From the NCBI GenBank assembly GCA_024362935.1, contig JANCRA010000014.1, positions 1,011,001 to 1,075,000 of the forward strand: DNA of 64,000 nt. The letters run 5' to 3'. Below are positions 52,507 through 63,526 of the stretch, piece after piece (positions within the stretch are counted from its first letter, which is position 1; the number at the start of each line of letters is the position of its first letter). The stretch comes from Setophaga petechia. Lineage: Eukaryota; Chordata; Aves; Passeriformes; Parulidae. The notes beneath the pieces are model-generated. The model was given only the letters and a program-made list of their open reading frames with translations. It ran no database searches and was not told the origin of the DNA. The position numbers and the translations under genes are program-made.

Positions 52507-55500
52507 TCAGGTGGGCACTGAAACGAGTCCGGCAGGGCCCTTCCCCAGTTCCTGCCCCGGGATGGGGAAGGACAGTGGCTGGAAACCCAGGTTGTCCAGG
52601 GGGATGCCAAAGGCTGTCAGCTTTGCCTCGAAGGTCTGCAGCATGTCGTTGTGTGCCTGTGAGGAAAAGGTCCCTGTCACCCCCTCTGTCAGCAGAGGAG
52701 AGCTCCCTGCACCCCCAGTTTCATTTCCAACCCTCAAGCCAAAGCCATGGAATCACAGAATCGTTTGGGTTGGAAATGCCTCTAAGATCACCGAGTCCAG
52801 CTGCTCCCCCAGCAGTGCCCAGGCCAGCACTAACCCACGTCCCCAAGTGCCCCATCCACACAGCTCCTACACCTCTCCAGGACTCCTCCCCACCCTTACC
52901 TTGCAGACTCTGGCCAGCTGGATCTGCAGGTCCTGGATGGTGGCATTCTTGGAACTGAGCACGTCCTGCAAGGAAGGGGAGGTTGGGATGAGGCTGCTCT
53001 GCCCAGCCCTGGGGATGCGCTGGCCGTGCCGCGGGTGGCTGTGGCGTGGCAGAGCACACGAGGCAGCAGGGCCTGGCAGCTGGCCACCACCCTGCCCCCT
53101 CTGAGTGGCACTGCCAGGGACAGCCAGCCCCGGGCAGGGACAGCAGCTCTGGATGAGCACCACGGCCATCCCTGCTGCGTGGGGAGCGCTGGCAGCACCT
53201 GCTCTGCTCCAGCAGCACCACCCTGCTGCCGCGGCACCGCCGGAATTACAGGGAGCCAGGCTGCCCCAGGCAGCTGAGAGGAGGAATTCAGGGACCCCAG
53301 CAGCTGCAGGAGAGCCCGACGCCAGTGATGCCATCCCAGGAATGTGTTTTCCTTCCACATGCTGGGAGGTGACACATCCGCTGCCTGTGCCATAGGCTTG
53401 GTATGCATCCCAGAGCACCCCAGAGCCTCCCCGGCTCCCCCTGCAGCGGGGACCTGGCTGGGGACAAGCAGGAGGGCACCAGGTGGTGGAGCCCTCGTTC
53501 CCTGTGTCTGTGCCCAACCCGCACAAGCGCTGCTCCTGGCTCCAGCTGCGGCAGGCTGCAGGAATGTGGGTCTCCAGGCTCTCTGCAGAGGTATTTTTAG
53601 CACGGCAGACACCGCAGAGCCCCAGGATCCTGTCTGCACCGTCCCCACAGCCAGGCGAGGCTCACCAGGTGCAGCCCCCGCTGCAGAGAGCCCCTGGGTG
53701 CCACTGGACCCGCTGGCAGTCAGCTGGCTGTGTGGCAGCACAGGGTGCCAGCAATGCCATGGAGCCTGCGGCCATGCTCCTCCAAACAGGCCCCAGCTGA
53801 GGGACAGAGCAGTGCCAACCTCCACCACCCACACGCTGCGCTCTCGAGGCACAGCCGAGTGCCCTGCAGCACCACACGTGGCCCTGGGAGTGCTGGCAGT
53901 GAGTGACAAGTGACGTGCCACCTATAGCCATGCAGGATGGGCACTGGTGCTTTCCAGGGGCAGCAGGCACCCCACAGTGGGCTCTGCCCCCCAAATCCAG
54001 CCCTTGCTGAGCCCCAGTACCTCCAGCTTGTGTGTGACCAAGGAGAGAGCGCTGGGGTCCAGGTTGGAGGCTGCAAGGACCTCGCTGAGCTCCACCTCCT
54101 TCTGCTCCAGGAGGGTGAGGAGTCCGTGCAGCTTCCGCTCCAGGAGCAGGTTCTTGTAGCCCGTTTTTTGCTGCACCTCGTTAATGGCTCTGGTGAAGTT
54201 CTGATAGAGGTCATCCCGCTCTTCCTGGACCTGCTCCGGGGGCAGCACAGTGTCACAGCTCCCTCAGGACCCCAGGGTCAGCACAGTGTCACAGCACCCT
54301 CAGGACCCCGGGGGACACGGGGGTCTGCACAATGGTGTGGAGCACAAACACAGCAGAAAACTGGTCCAGCAGCTCAGCCCAGCCATTCCCCACGGCACCT
54401 GCAGCCCACAGGGAAGGCAGGTGCTGCAGCAGAGCCTCCCCCCCTCCCCTCTTCCCTCCCTCTCTCCCTCCCTCCATGGTGCAGCACCTGCGCTTCTCCC
54501 TCCTCCTCCTCCTCCCCTCCAGGCATGGAATGCCCCAGCGGGCTCCCTGCAGCACTAATTCAGACCCCAGCGAGGGCCCCCAGCACGTGGGGGTCTCTCC
54601 TCTCATCCCCACAGCTGGCAGCAGTCCCTGGCTCACAGCTAGTTAATAAGTGTCCTAATTAGGACACAGTCTCTCCTCCAAAGCCTATTTCTGAACGCTC
54701 TGAATCTGGCGCTGTCTTAATGATGGATTGTTAATGAGGCCTCGGATCAATGTTCATATTCCTGGGGATTTCTACGAATTGCAAATGAGCTCTCTCCTGC
54801 CTCATAAGATTTATCTGGGTTAGTGGGGGGGAGCACTCACTCAGCAGGGCTGTTCCTGAGCACCCCAGAACGGGAGGGAGCGACCCTGGAGCCCCGGCAG
54901 AAGGAGGGGCCCATGGCAATGCCCCCATCCAGCTCTGCCCCACGCAGCCCAGGCAGCCTGGGGCCCTGCTGGAGCGTGCATGACTGCTCAGCAAAGGACA
55001 AGGCCAGGCCTGTCTGCTGACCGTGGGAGAGGCTGGAGCTGGGAGCAGCTTTGCTGGGAGCAGCGGTTATCACCCGACTCGGGATTAGCTTTGCAAAGCC
55101 CTGGGCTAAGCACAGCCTCTGCTGAGCCCCACGCCCTGTCCTCTACAGAGGGTTTGCAGAGGGTTTGGAGAGGGGATGGGATGCCCAGCCCTGCCTGCTG
55201 GTCTCACCTGACTGAACCGCTGCTCCAGCACCTCGTGTTCCCACTTAAGGTCCTTCAGCTCCTTCTGAGCGATTTTGAGATGGGCTTTGGAGTTCTGTGA
55301 ATGGGAAAGGAGGATTAAAGAGCACAGGATTGTCTGGGAAGTGTTGGAGAAGTGTTCTGGGAAGGGAGGAGAGTGAGCAGCAGAGAGAAAACCAGGCAGC
55401 ACCCACACCACCCCCCTGAAGTGAGGCTGCTCTCCCTCCCAGTCTCTCTTTGGATCCCCATCTGAGATCCCACAAATTCACAGGAAGCAGAACAGGATTT

Positions 55501-58500
55501 GCTTTGCCCAGCAACCACAGCACACCAAGTGGCAGAGCTCAGTGTTTTCCCTCAGGAACGAGCCCATGAAAGGACAGGGCTGGGCACTCACCATCAGGGC
55601 CTCCTTGTCCCTGTAGTAGTTAACCAACTTCCTCTGCAGCTCAGCCACCAGCTCCTGGGCCTCGTGCAGTGGCTCTGTCAGCCCCTTGTTCTCACGCACC
55701 ACATCTGCCTTCTCCTTTTCCAGCACAGCCTCCTTCTTCTTCAGTTCTTCCACCTGCTCCTGTTCTTGGGAGCACACAAGTGCTGGCTACTGGGACTGCC
55801 CAGCCCCTCAGAGTGCCCCATAGCCTCAGGACACCCTCCCCACTCATGTACAGGCCACCAGCAGCACCCACAGTGACACCTGCCACTGCCAGGTCCAGCT
55901 GACACCCCGGCAGGGGCAGCCCCTGGGTGCAGGGGTGGCACATGGATGGGCAATACCTTCAGGAGGTTGATGAGTGTCAGGTTTTTGGCAGTGATGTCGT
56001 TGTAGTAGTTCTTGATGGCACCAAAAGCCCCCTCGTGGTTCCCTATCAGCTCGCTGATCTGGGTGTTCTTCCTCTCCTCCAGCTCATGGATCTCTGTTTT
56101 CCTCCGCAGGTCCAGCTCGTCCCGCAGTGCCTGCATCTTCCTGGTGTACTTGGCCTCCATCTCTGGGGGAAATTGTCAGAGCTGCGGAAAAACTGGCTGA
56201 AACTGGGGAGGAAAAGTGACCAGAACGGGGAAGGGAGAAAAAACCACCCAAAACTGAGGGAATACTCGCCAAAACTGTGTGGGTTGGGACCAGCTGGAAC
56301 AGGGAGGGAAAAACAGCCAGAACTGGAGGGCACACTAGACTGATCTGGGGAGGAAAACCAGCTGGAACTTATGGGGAAAACTGGCCAGAACCTCGGGTGG
56401 GGGAGATCAGCCAGAACTGGGGTGGGAAGCTGACCAGACTGGGAGGAAAAAATGGCCAGAACAGGGCAGGGAAAAATGGCCAGAACTGGGGAGAACCTGC
56501 CCCCCTGTGCTCAAGGTGCTGCTTGGGAAGCAGAAGCAGCTCTCCCTGTCGTGCTCCTGTGGGATCTGCCTCATGCCCTCACCTTTGGTCTGCAGCTCGA
56601 AGTCACTGCGCAGCCGGGCCATCTCCTCCTCATGTTTCTGTGAGGAAGAAACTCCGTGTTGGAAGAAACAACCAAATGCCAAGCCAGCCCACGCCCAGGG
56701 ATTCCCTCCTGCTTTTTGGGAAAGGATTCTGACCCCATGTTGATGCAAACAGTGGCTTGTAGGTTCTCCAGCTGCTCTCACAGCTCCCCACTGTGGGAGA
56801 GGGGTCACCCAGGAGCCCCTTCTCCCCATTCTTGCACCAGAAATCCCACCCAGCCCCACCCCACAGAGAGTCAGGGAGGCAAGATCCCCCTCCTGCTCCC
56901 ACGCTGAGGATGAGGCACCTCACAGGACATACTATGCAGAGCTTTGAGATGGCTGCCTCATTGGCCAGCTCCTGCTCCTTCAGCCTGGTGTTCAAGGAGC
57001 ACTTCTCCTTCCACGTCTCCTCCTCCTGCTCCCAGTGATCCTTCTGGGCCCTCCTCAGCGACAGGACTCCCTCTGCCTTCAGCTCTGTCAGGTTCTCCTG
57101 CTGCTCGTGCAAAAGGTGCTTCACCTTCTGCTTGTACACCTAAGGACAGGCCAGAGACAGGTGAGGGGCTCAGCAGGACACACCTGGACCTGGGATGCTG
57201 GTGAGACATCCCTGGATCCCATCCTGCCCAGCTCCTCCTCCTCTGGTCCTGGAGGAGGAGGAGGAGCATCCCCTGCCCCAGGATGGCATCCCCTGCCCCA
57301 GGATGGCATCCCCTGCCCCAGGATCGCATCCCCTGCCCCAGGATGGCATCCCCTGCCCCAGGATCACATCTCCTGCCCCAGGATCGCATCCCCTGCCCCA
57401 GGATCACATCTCCTGCCCCAGGATCGCATCCCCTGCCCCAGGATGGCATCCCCTGCCCAGGCTCACCTGCAGCCCTGCAGCCCCACCTTGATCTCCAGCT
57501 GGTGCCGCTCCTGCGCCTCCTCCATCTCGCGGTCCCGGGTGCGCAGCTCCGCCTTCCTCTCCTCCAGCTCTCGGCGGGTGATCTCCCAGTAGCCCTGGAT
57601 CCGGTTACACTCCAGCTGGAAGGAGTTCCGCTCCTGCCGCTCGCGGTCCAGCTCCTGCCGCAGGCGCACCATGTGCTGCAGCAGCTGCAAAGCCAAGAGA
57701 GCACAAAGGTGAGGGGCAGCCGGGCCTGGCACAGGTGAGGGGCAGGCCTTGGGCAGGCCTGGCACAGGTGCCTTTGAGAGCCCATGCCCCAAAGGGCAAA
57801 ACCTGCAGGATGTGCTGGCTGTCACCGTGTGGGGCTGTGGAGGTCCTGACTAACCCAGCAGCTTCTGGAAAAGGAGTCACAAAACCTCCCTGCCCGGGAT
57901 GGGGCTCTGGCTGGCAGTGTCCAGTGACACCAGTGACACCAGTAACAGTGACATCGGTAACAGTGACACCAGTAACATCAGTAACACCAGTAACAGTGAC
58001 ACCAGTAACAGTGACACCAGTGACAGTGACACCAGTGACACCAGTGACAGTGACACCAGTGACAGTGACACCAGTGACACCAGTAACACCAGTTAACAGT
58101 GACACCAGTGACACCACTAACATCAGTTATAGGGACATTGGTAACAGTCACACCAGTAACAGTGACACCAATAACATCAGTTAACAGTAACACCAGTTAA
58201 GTGACACCAGTAACACCAGTACCAGTGACACCAGTACCAGCATCCCCAGAGTATCAGAATAAAACAAGGGAGACTCCACTTCCTTCATGCAGGAAAAGCC
58301 CAGTCTTTATTCACACAACTCATTTTACACAGTTTTCACAGACCTCGTGTGCATTATCTGCTGGCTGGCAGTTTTTCAGCACTTTGTTTATTGGTCAGAA
58401 GGTGATTTGTGTGTACGTGCTGAGGTGCAGGTTGTTTGCATTTTTCTTTTGTGGGTTCTCATGGAACAGAGCTAATGTTTACCCAGCTCCCCTTATTTTC

Positions 58501-59910
58501 CACCCAAGAATAGGTTTTTATGTTAGCACACTATTCATTCCAAGTTAGTTTTTGCATGGGAACTTGCAAAGTACTAGCTGCACTCAGAAGAAGTGGCAGG
58601 CTAGCAATCAGTTTAACAGAGCAGGCCCAGTTTTATGAGGCCTTTCTTTTATAATTCTTCCACCCATCACAACACTCAGGTGCTTAGATACTTCTGGTTC
58701 ATGGAATTGTTTGGGTTGAAAAAGCCTCTAAAATCAAGTTTAACTGTCCCTCCAGCACTGCCAATGCCACCCCTAACCCATGTCCCCAAGTGCCACATCC
58801 ACATGACTCCTAAATCCCTCCAGGGATGGGGACTGCACCTCTGCCCTGGGCAGCCTGGGCCAGGGCTGGACAGCCATTTTCAGGAACTAATTTTCCCAAT
58901 ATCCAACTTCAACCTTCCCTGGCCCAGCCTGAGGCCGTTCCCTCTCATCCTGTCCCTGTTCCCTGGGAGCAGAGCCCAAGCCCCCTGGCTGTCCCCTCCT
59001 GGCAGGAGCTGTGCAGAGCCACAAGGGCCCCCTGAGCCTCCTTTGCTCCAGGCTGAGCCCCTTCCCAGCTCCCTCAGCCCCTCCTGGGGCTCCAGACCCT
59101 TCTCCAGCTCCATTCCCTTCTCTGGCCATGCTCCAGCCCCTCTTTCTTGTCCCGAGGGTCCCCAGGATTCTCAGCAGTGCCCAGAACCCAGGGCTGGCGA
59201 GCAGAGGGAGGGATGAGGCGGCTGCTCCTCCCCAGAGCAGCAGGAACAGCCCCAGGCAGGCGCCAGTGACACAAGCCCGGCTGCTGGGCCCTGTCACCCT
59301 GTGCACCTGCTGTCCCCGGGGCTGGCCAGGCGCGGGCAGGGTCCCCGAGCTGTCCCCTCCCGTCCCTGCCCGTGCTCCCCCGGCGGTGCCGCTCACCTGC
59401 TCCTTGCTCATCTCCTCCGGGTCCAGGCCATCCACCACCGACGGGCCCTTGCCCCCTTTCCCCTTCTTTTTGGGTCCCTGAGGACAGAGAGCCAAGCGCG
59501 GCAGGTGAATGGGTGAGGAGGCCCCGGCAGGACGCTCCGCTCGCTCCCCGGAGCATCCCCACTCTCACGGCAGGGACCGGGACAGCGGCGACCCCGAGCC
59601 GGGAACAGACCCATGGGCTGCCACTGCCGGTCCAGCTCCGCCGTCAATCCCCAGGCACCAAACACCTGTACCCGACATAACGCCCGAGCAGCGTCCCCGC
59701 AGTGCCGGGCGCGGCGCCGGGGGCTACGAACCCTCCCCGGGAGGGGACCGGGACAAGACGGGGCTCGCAGACATCGGGGCGCGGGGCTCCACCGCCCTCC
59801 CCTGCCCGCACACCCCGGCTGCCAGACATCCTTCAGCAGCCGCCGCGGTTCTGCCCCCGGCCCCGGTTCTGCCCCCGGTCCCGGTCTCGGCCCGGTCCCG
59901 CTCTCACCAT
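52507..59910 (-). CDS. GAS8: GAS8 (DRC4), nexin-dynein regulatory complex subunit
   Basis: Eleven coding exons: 59908-59910, 59397-59477, 57487-57684, 56933-57139, 56583-56637, 55957-56162, 55592-55759, 55208-55294, 54021-54230, 52900-52965, 52507-52656. They join to 1431 nt, 476 aa; human is 478. The first coding exon holds only the ATG. The N-terminus is basic ([12 protein letters not shown]), followed by [12 protein letters not shown] and then almost continuous coiled coil: [51 protein letters not shown]. The end is [10 protein letters not shown]...[13 protein letters not shown]4 is a structural part of the N-DRC that links outer doublets and controls dynein in motile cilia and flagella. 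RFX X-box-like motifs lie at the promoter. It is divergent from DBNDD1 and convergent with URAH, the human 16q24.3 order. Confidence 0.96.
52742..52880 (-). mobile_element. CR1 LINE 3' end in GAS8 intron
   Basis: Minus-strand CR1: plus text 'gaatcacagaatcgtttggg', 'ttggaaatgcctctaagatc', 'caagtgccccatccacacag'. It has the octamer tail at the low-coordinate end and lies between the last two GAS8 exons. Confidence 0.85.
54640..54830. other. AT-rich, possibly conserved non-coding segment in GAS8 intron
   Basis: A 190-bp patch of complex low-GC sequence in GC-rich surroundings, with homeodomain-like cores (cctaattagg, gttaatga) and an octamer-like 'attgcaaatga'. It shows no repeat hallmark. An enhancer role is only a guess from composition. 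Confidence 0.3.
57267..57460. repeat. 20-bp minisatellite in GAS8 intron
   Basis: Nearly perfect 20-bp units 'gcatcccctgccccaggatg', with variants atcg/atca, repeat about 9-10 times. The array lies between GAS8 exons 3 and 4 and ends about 27 bp short of the exon edge at 57487. Confidence 0.9.
57919..58240. repeat. 9-bp minisatellite (agtgacacc)n in GAS8 intron
   Basis: Units of 'agtgacacc' and 'agtaacagtgacacc' run for about 320 bp, drifting to 'agtaacatc'. The array directly abuts the LTR-like element at 58245. Confidence 0.9.
58245..58676 (-). mobile_element. Probable solo LTR of an avian endogenous retroelement
   Basis: Read on the minus strand, this AT-richer block of about 430 bp begins TGTTGTGATGG. 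It carries a TATA-like stretch (TTATAAAAG) and a late AATAAAGACTGGG polyadenylation-type motif, then a U5-like end (GGAGTCTCCCTTG). The layout resembles an LTR standing alone. No internal gag/pol coding is present. The high-coordinate end is fairly clear; the other end and target-site duplication are not. Confidence 0.45.
58685..59115 (-). mobile_element. CR1 LINE fragment in GAS8 intron 2
   Basis: Minus-strand CR1 3' region of about 430 bp: plus text 'gaattgtttgggttgaaaaa', 'ccccaagtgccacatccaca', 'ttccctctcatcctgtccct', 'ccctcagcccctcctggggc'. Confidence 0.85.
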
Positions 59911-60550
59911 GGCGGCGGCACCAGCGTCTCCGAGCAACGGACGGCAGGTCCCGCGAGAGGACAGCGAGATCCCGCGAGAGCGACACTGCGTGAGACACGC
60001 CCCCTAGCAACGCCACGCTCCGCCCTGGCAACGGAGGCGGGGCCAGCGGGAGCGGCGGGGCCGTGGAGGGGGGACCGGGAGGGGACACCGGGGAGAACCG
60101 GGGAACATCGCGGGCACCGGGCGGGGAGGAGGCGCCGGGGGACCGTGTGAGGGAACGGGGGGACCAGGGCAACTGAGCGGATCGGGGGAATCAGGGAGTT
60201 CGGGCAGGACGGGGGGGACAAACCCGGGGGGTCCCACTGTGCCCGGGCCAGGCTTCCCCACCCCCGCGCCCACCGCTGTGACCGGGGCTGTCCCCACATC
60301 TGCGGCACAGCCCCGGGTCTGCTCCCCGCTGCACCCCCGGTCCCCGAGCCCCCCCGCTCCTCCCGGTCCCCTCCGCGCCCTCCCTTGTCCCCCGGTGCTC
60401 CCGCCCCTCGGCTCCGCCCATCCCGGTGTCCCCGCCTCCGGTGTCCCCGCCCCCGCCGCGGCGGGCAGGACCGTGCGGGCTGCGGGCTGGCACCGGGCCC
60501 ACCCAGCACCGGACCGGCACCGGCACCGGCATCAGCCCCGAGCCCGGCCC
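59911..60550. promoter_or_regulatory. Bidirectional GAS8/DBNDD1 promoter with X-box-like motifs
   Basis: 640 bp separate the divergent start codons. Next to GAS8 there are three RGYAAC half-sites: GTCTCCGAGCAAC (59926-59938, close to a full RFX X-box), AGCAAC (60006-60011) and GGCAAC (60027-60032). X-boxes drive ciliary genes through RFX factors, which fits GAS8. The DBNDD1 half is CpG- and CCGGTCCC-rich with no TATA box. Confidence 0.5.
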
Positions 60551-63526
60551 ATGGCGGCTCCGGCAGCGGCCGGCACCGGAGGTGAGGGAGGGGGGCCGAG
60601 CGGGGAGGCTCGGTCGGACCGGCACGCCCATCACCGTAGAACCGGGCCGGGCCCCGCGGGGCGCACAAGGAGATGTAGGGCGGGGGTGCAGCGGGAGGAG
60701 CTGCATGGGGGCTGCACTGGGGGGCAAAGGGGGCGCGGGGCCGGGCTGGGGGTGCCCGGCTGCAGGGGAGGGGGATTGGGGGTGGGCACCGGGCATCGGG
60801 GGGTCTGTACCGGGAGAGTCGGGGACGGAGGGACAGAGCAGTGGGGTACCCAGGGAAGGTGGGGGGACACGGGGGTGTTCAGGGGCTGAGGGAGCCCGGG
60901 GGTGCCCCGGGGACCTGGGGGGCAGAGGGGTGCTCGCAGGAGGTGGGGTGCAGGGCGGGGACAAGGGGAGGCAGCGGGGTGGCCGGGTGGTCACACGGAG
61001 CAGGGGAGCGCACCGGGGACCTGGGCTTGAAACGGGGTGCCCCGGGAATGTGGGGGGACACTGGGGTGCCCGGGGGTGCAGAGGGGTGGTAGGGGCTCAC
61101 AGGACATGCAGGAACTCTGAGGCGCCAGGGGAGCAGTGGGGTACCTGCAGCCATCCCGCACGGCTGTGGCAGTGCCGGTGTGCGGAGGGTTTGGGGACAG
61201 GGAGGTGGCGGTGCCGGTGCAGCCGAGGGGGCCCGGAATTCTGGGGGGCTGCACCTGGCGGCAGAGGCGGTGCCAGGGCTGCGCTGCCCGCCCGTCCCTC
61301 CCGCGTGTGGCCCGCACAGGACCGTGCCGTAGCCGCCAGCGTGGGGCAGCCCCGGCCGTGGCACCGGGGCAGCGGCGGGACACCGGGCCCGTGGGGGGAC
61401 GGTGCCCCCGGGGCGGGCTGCGGGTGCCGCGGGGTGCCCGGTGCCGGGGGGTGCCGGTACCGGCGGCTGCCCGGCTCTGCGGTTGCCGTGAGTCAGCAGC
61501 ACACGGCGTGCGGGAGAGATCCCTGATCCGGCCCCGCTCCCGCCAGGCAGCCGGTGAGCCCGGGCCGGAGCGGGCGGTGACACTGCCGGTGACACTGCTG
61601 GTGACACGGCCGGTGGCACGGCGGGACCATGCAGGCGGAGGCCAGAGGGGAATTCTGCAGCCGGGACCAGCGCCCCGGTGGGTGCGGGCGCGGTGCGGGC
61701 AGGGGCCGCGCTCCTTACGGTGACACGGCACGGTGTCACCCACCGGGCTGGGCAGGTGGCGGGAGCGGGCGGGAGCGGGCAGCCCCGTGCCCGCCGCGGG
61801 GGGATCCGCTATGCCGTGCTCTGGAGCGGGATGAGGAGCCCATTTCCCGGGATGAGGAGCGATTTCCCGGGATGAGGGAACGCACGGTCAACGCGGGGTG
61901 CCCGATGTCCCCTACGGGGTCAGGATGTGGCAGAGTCAGTGTCAGGGCAGAGGGCTGCTGTGCCACTGCTGTCCCATGGTGTCCCATGCTGTCCTGCCCA
62001 TGTCCTGCAGCTCCGCGTACCAGCAGCAGGAACTTCCCTTCCCCCGTGGGTTGGAGGTCTCTGTCCCTGCCCCGCTGTCACCATCCCGGTGGGAGGGAGG
62101 CGATGCCCATCCCTGAGCCACCCGGAAACTCAGTGGCGGCATGGTTCGGTGGAGCCAGGGCACCGGCACCAACCTCAGGGACAGGGTGCAGTGTTCCCCC
62201 TGAGCACACAGGGCCTCCTGCCACCCCCGGTGCCCACTCAGCCCCGAGGCACGGCTGTGCCCCCGCCGTGTGCCACAACCGCGGGCTGCACCATCACCGT
62301 GTGCCACGGGCTGTGCCACGGCCGCCCTGTCCCTGCGGCTCCCCGCGGGGACAGTCCCAGCACAATCCGTCCTTGTCCGGCCCCGGCACAGCCGCGCTTT
62401 GTCTCGCCGACACAAAGGGGCTGCGCGGGGAGGGGGGCGCGGGCGGGGGCTGGGGGCTGCCAGCCCCGACACGAGGGGCTCGGGCAGCTCTGCCCGTGCC
62501 CCGCTCCTCCCGGGGGTCCTGCTGTGCCCGGCCCCTGAGCTGGGCACCCCGGGGGCCCCGAGAGGAGCTGCCCTCGCTGAGGCAGAAGGTGCTGATGTGG
62601 CAGAGCTTGGCAAGGAGCCGCTGGTCCCGGAGCGCCCCGCAGGGACCCCCACCCACGGGCCGGCCCAGGAGACCCCCCGAGTCCCCGCGGAGGAGCAGGG
62701 GGGCATCCCCATCCCCAGCGCCGGCCTGCTGCAGGTCACCGAGCGCCGACGTGAGTGAGGCCCTGAGGCGCGGTCCCTGCCCGTCCCTGCCAGCTGCTGC
62801 CATCCCTGCCCGTGCCTGAGGTCCCCTGCTTTGTCCCTGCGATGTCTGCTGCCCATAGCGTCACCTGCCTGTCCCCAGCACCTCGAGTCTGCTCCGGGGT
62901 TTCCTGCCGGGCGCCGAGAGTCCTCTGCCAGCCCTCTGTGTCCCACCTGTCCCCAGCCTTGTGTCACCCCCTGGGGTGTCCTTCCTGTCCCTGGGGTCCC
63001 CTGGCACCCCTAGGATCCCCTGCTAGCACCCAGCCCCTCATACCCCCAGCTCCCTGGGCCCCAAGCAGCGGCCCCGGGCTCCCCGGTGGGCACAGCGGTG
63101 GGTGCCCAGCTGTGCCCGGTGCCCGCAGAGCCCCTGAGCAGCGTGTCCTCGCTGGAGGTGCACTTCGACCTGCTGGACCTGACCGAGCTGACCGATATGT
63201 CGGACCAAGAGCTGGCCGAGGTCTTCGCCGACTCCGACGAGGAGAACGCGGCCGGAGAGACGCCCGGCGGTGAGCGGGGCTCCGGGGCCGCCGGTCCCGG
63301 TGTGTCCGCCCGTGCCGGGGCGCCGCTGACCGCCCACCCGCCCGTGCGTCCCGCAGGGCTGCAGCCGCCGCCGGTGCCGCGGGCCGGGTACCTGCGCTCG
63401 CCCTCCTGGACCCGCGCGCGGGAGCAGGGCCGGGACAAGAAGCACCTGAGTGACCCCGAGCTGCCGCCGGGACCGCCGGGACCCCCGGACGCCTTCCTGC
63501 CCGCCGAGCGCCCGCGGGAGCCGTAG
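60551..63526 (+). CDS. DBNDD1: DBNDD1, dysbindin domain-containing protein 1
   Basis: Exons 60551-60581, 62565-62750, 63129-63269 and 63357-63526 join to 528 nt, 175 aa. The conserved core is [17 protein letters not shown], then the dysbindin-family stretch [20 protein letters not shown] and [12 protein letters not shown], then [11 protein letters not shown] near the C-terminus. Its cellular role is poorly defined. The exon 2-4 boundaries are clear; the exon 2 acceptor is weaker. First-exon choice is open. [10 protein letters not shown] at 60551 resembles the mammalian start in ending GTG at phase 1. A second ATG exon, 61629-61677 ([16 protein letters not shown]), has a GTGGGT donor in the same phase and would give 181 aa. 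Adjacency to GAS8 matches human 16q24.3. Confidence 0.9.

Noticed and set aside
57267..58240. CRISPR-like regular repeats
   Set aside because: Units are directly tandem without spacers, in a vertebrate intron; they are minisatellites.
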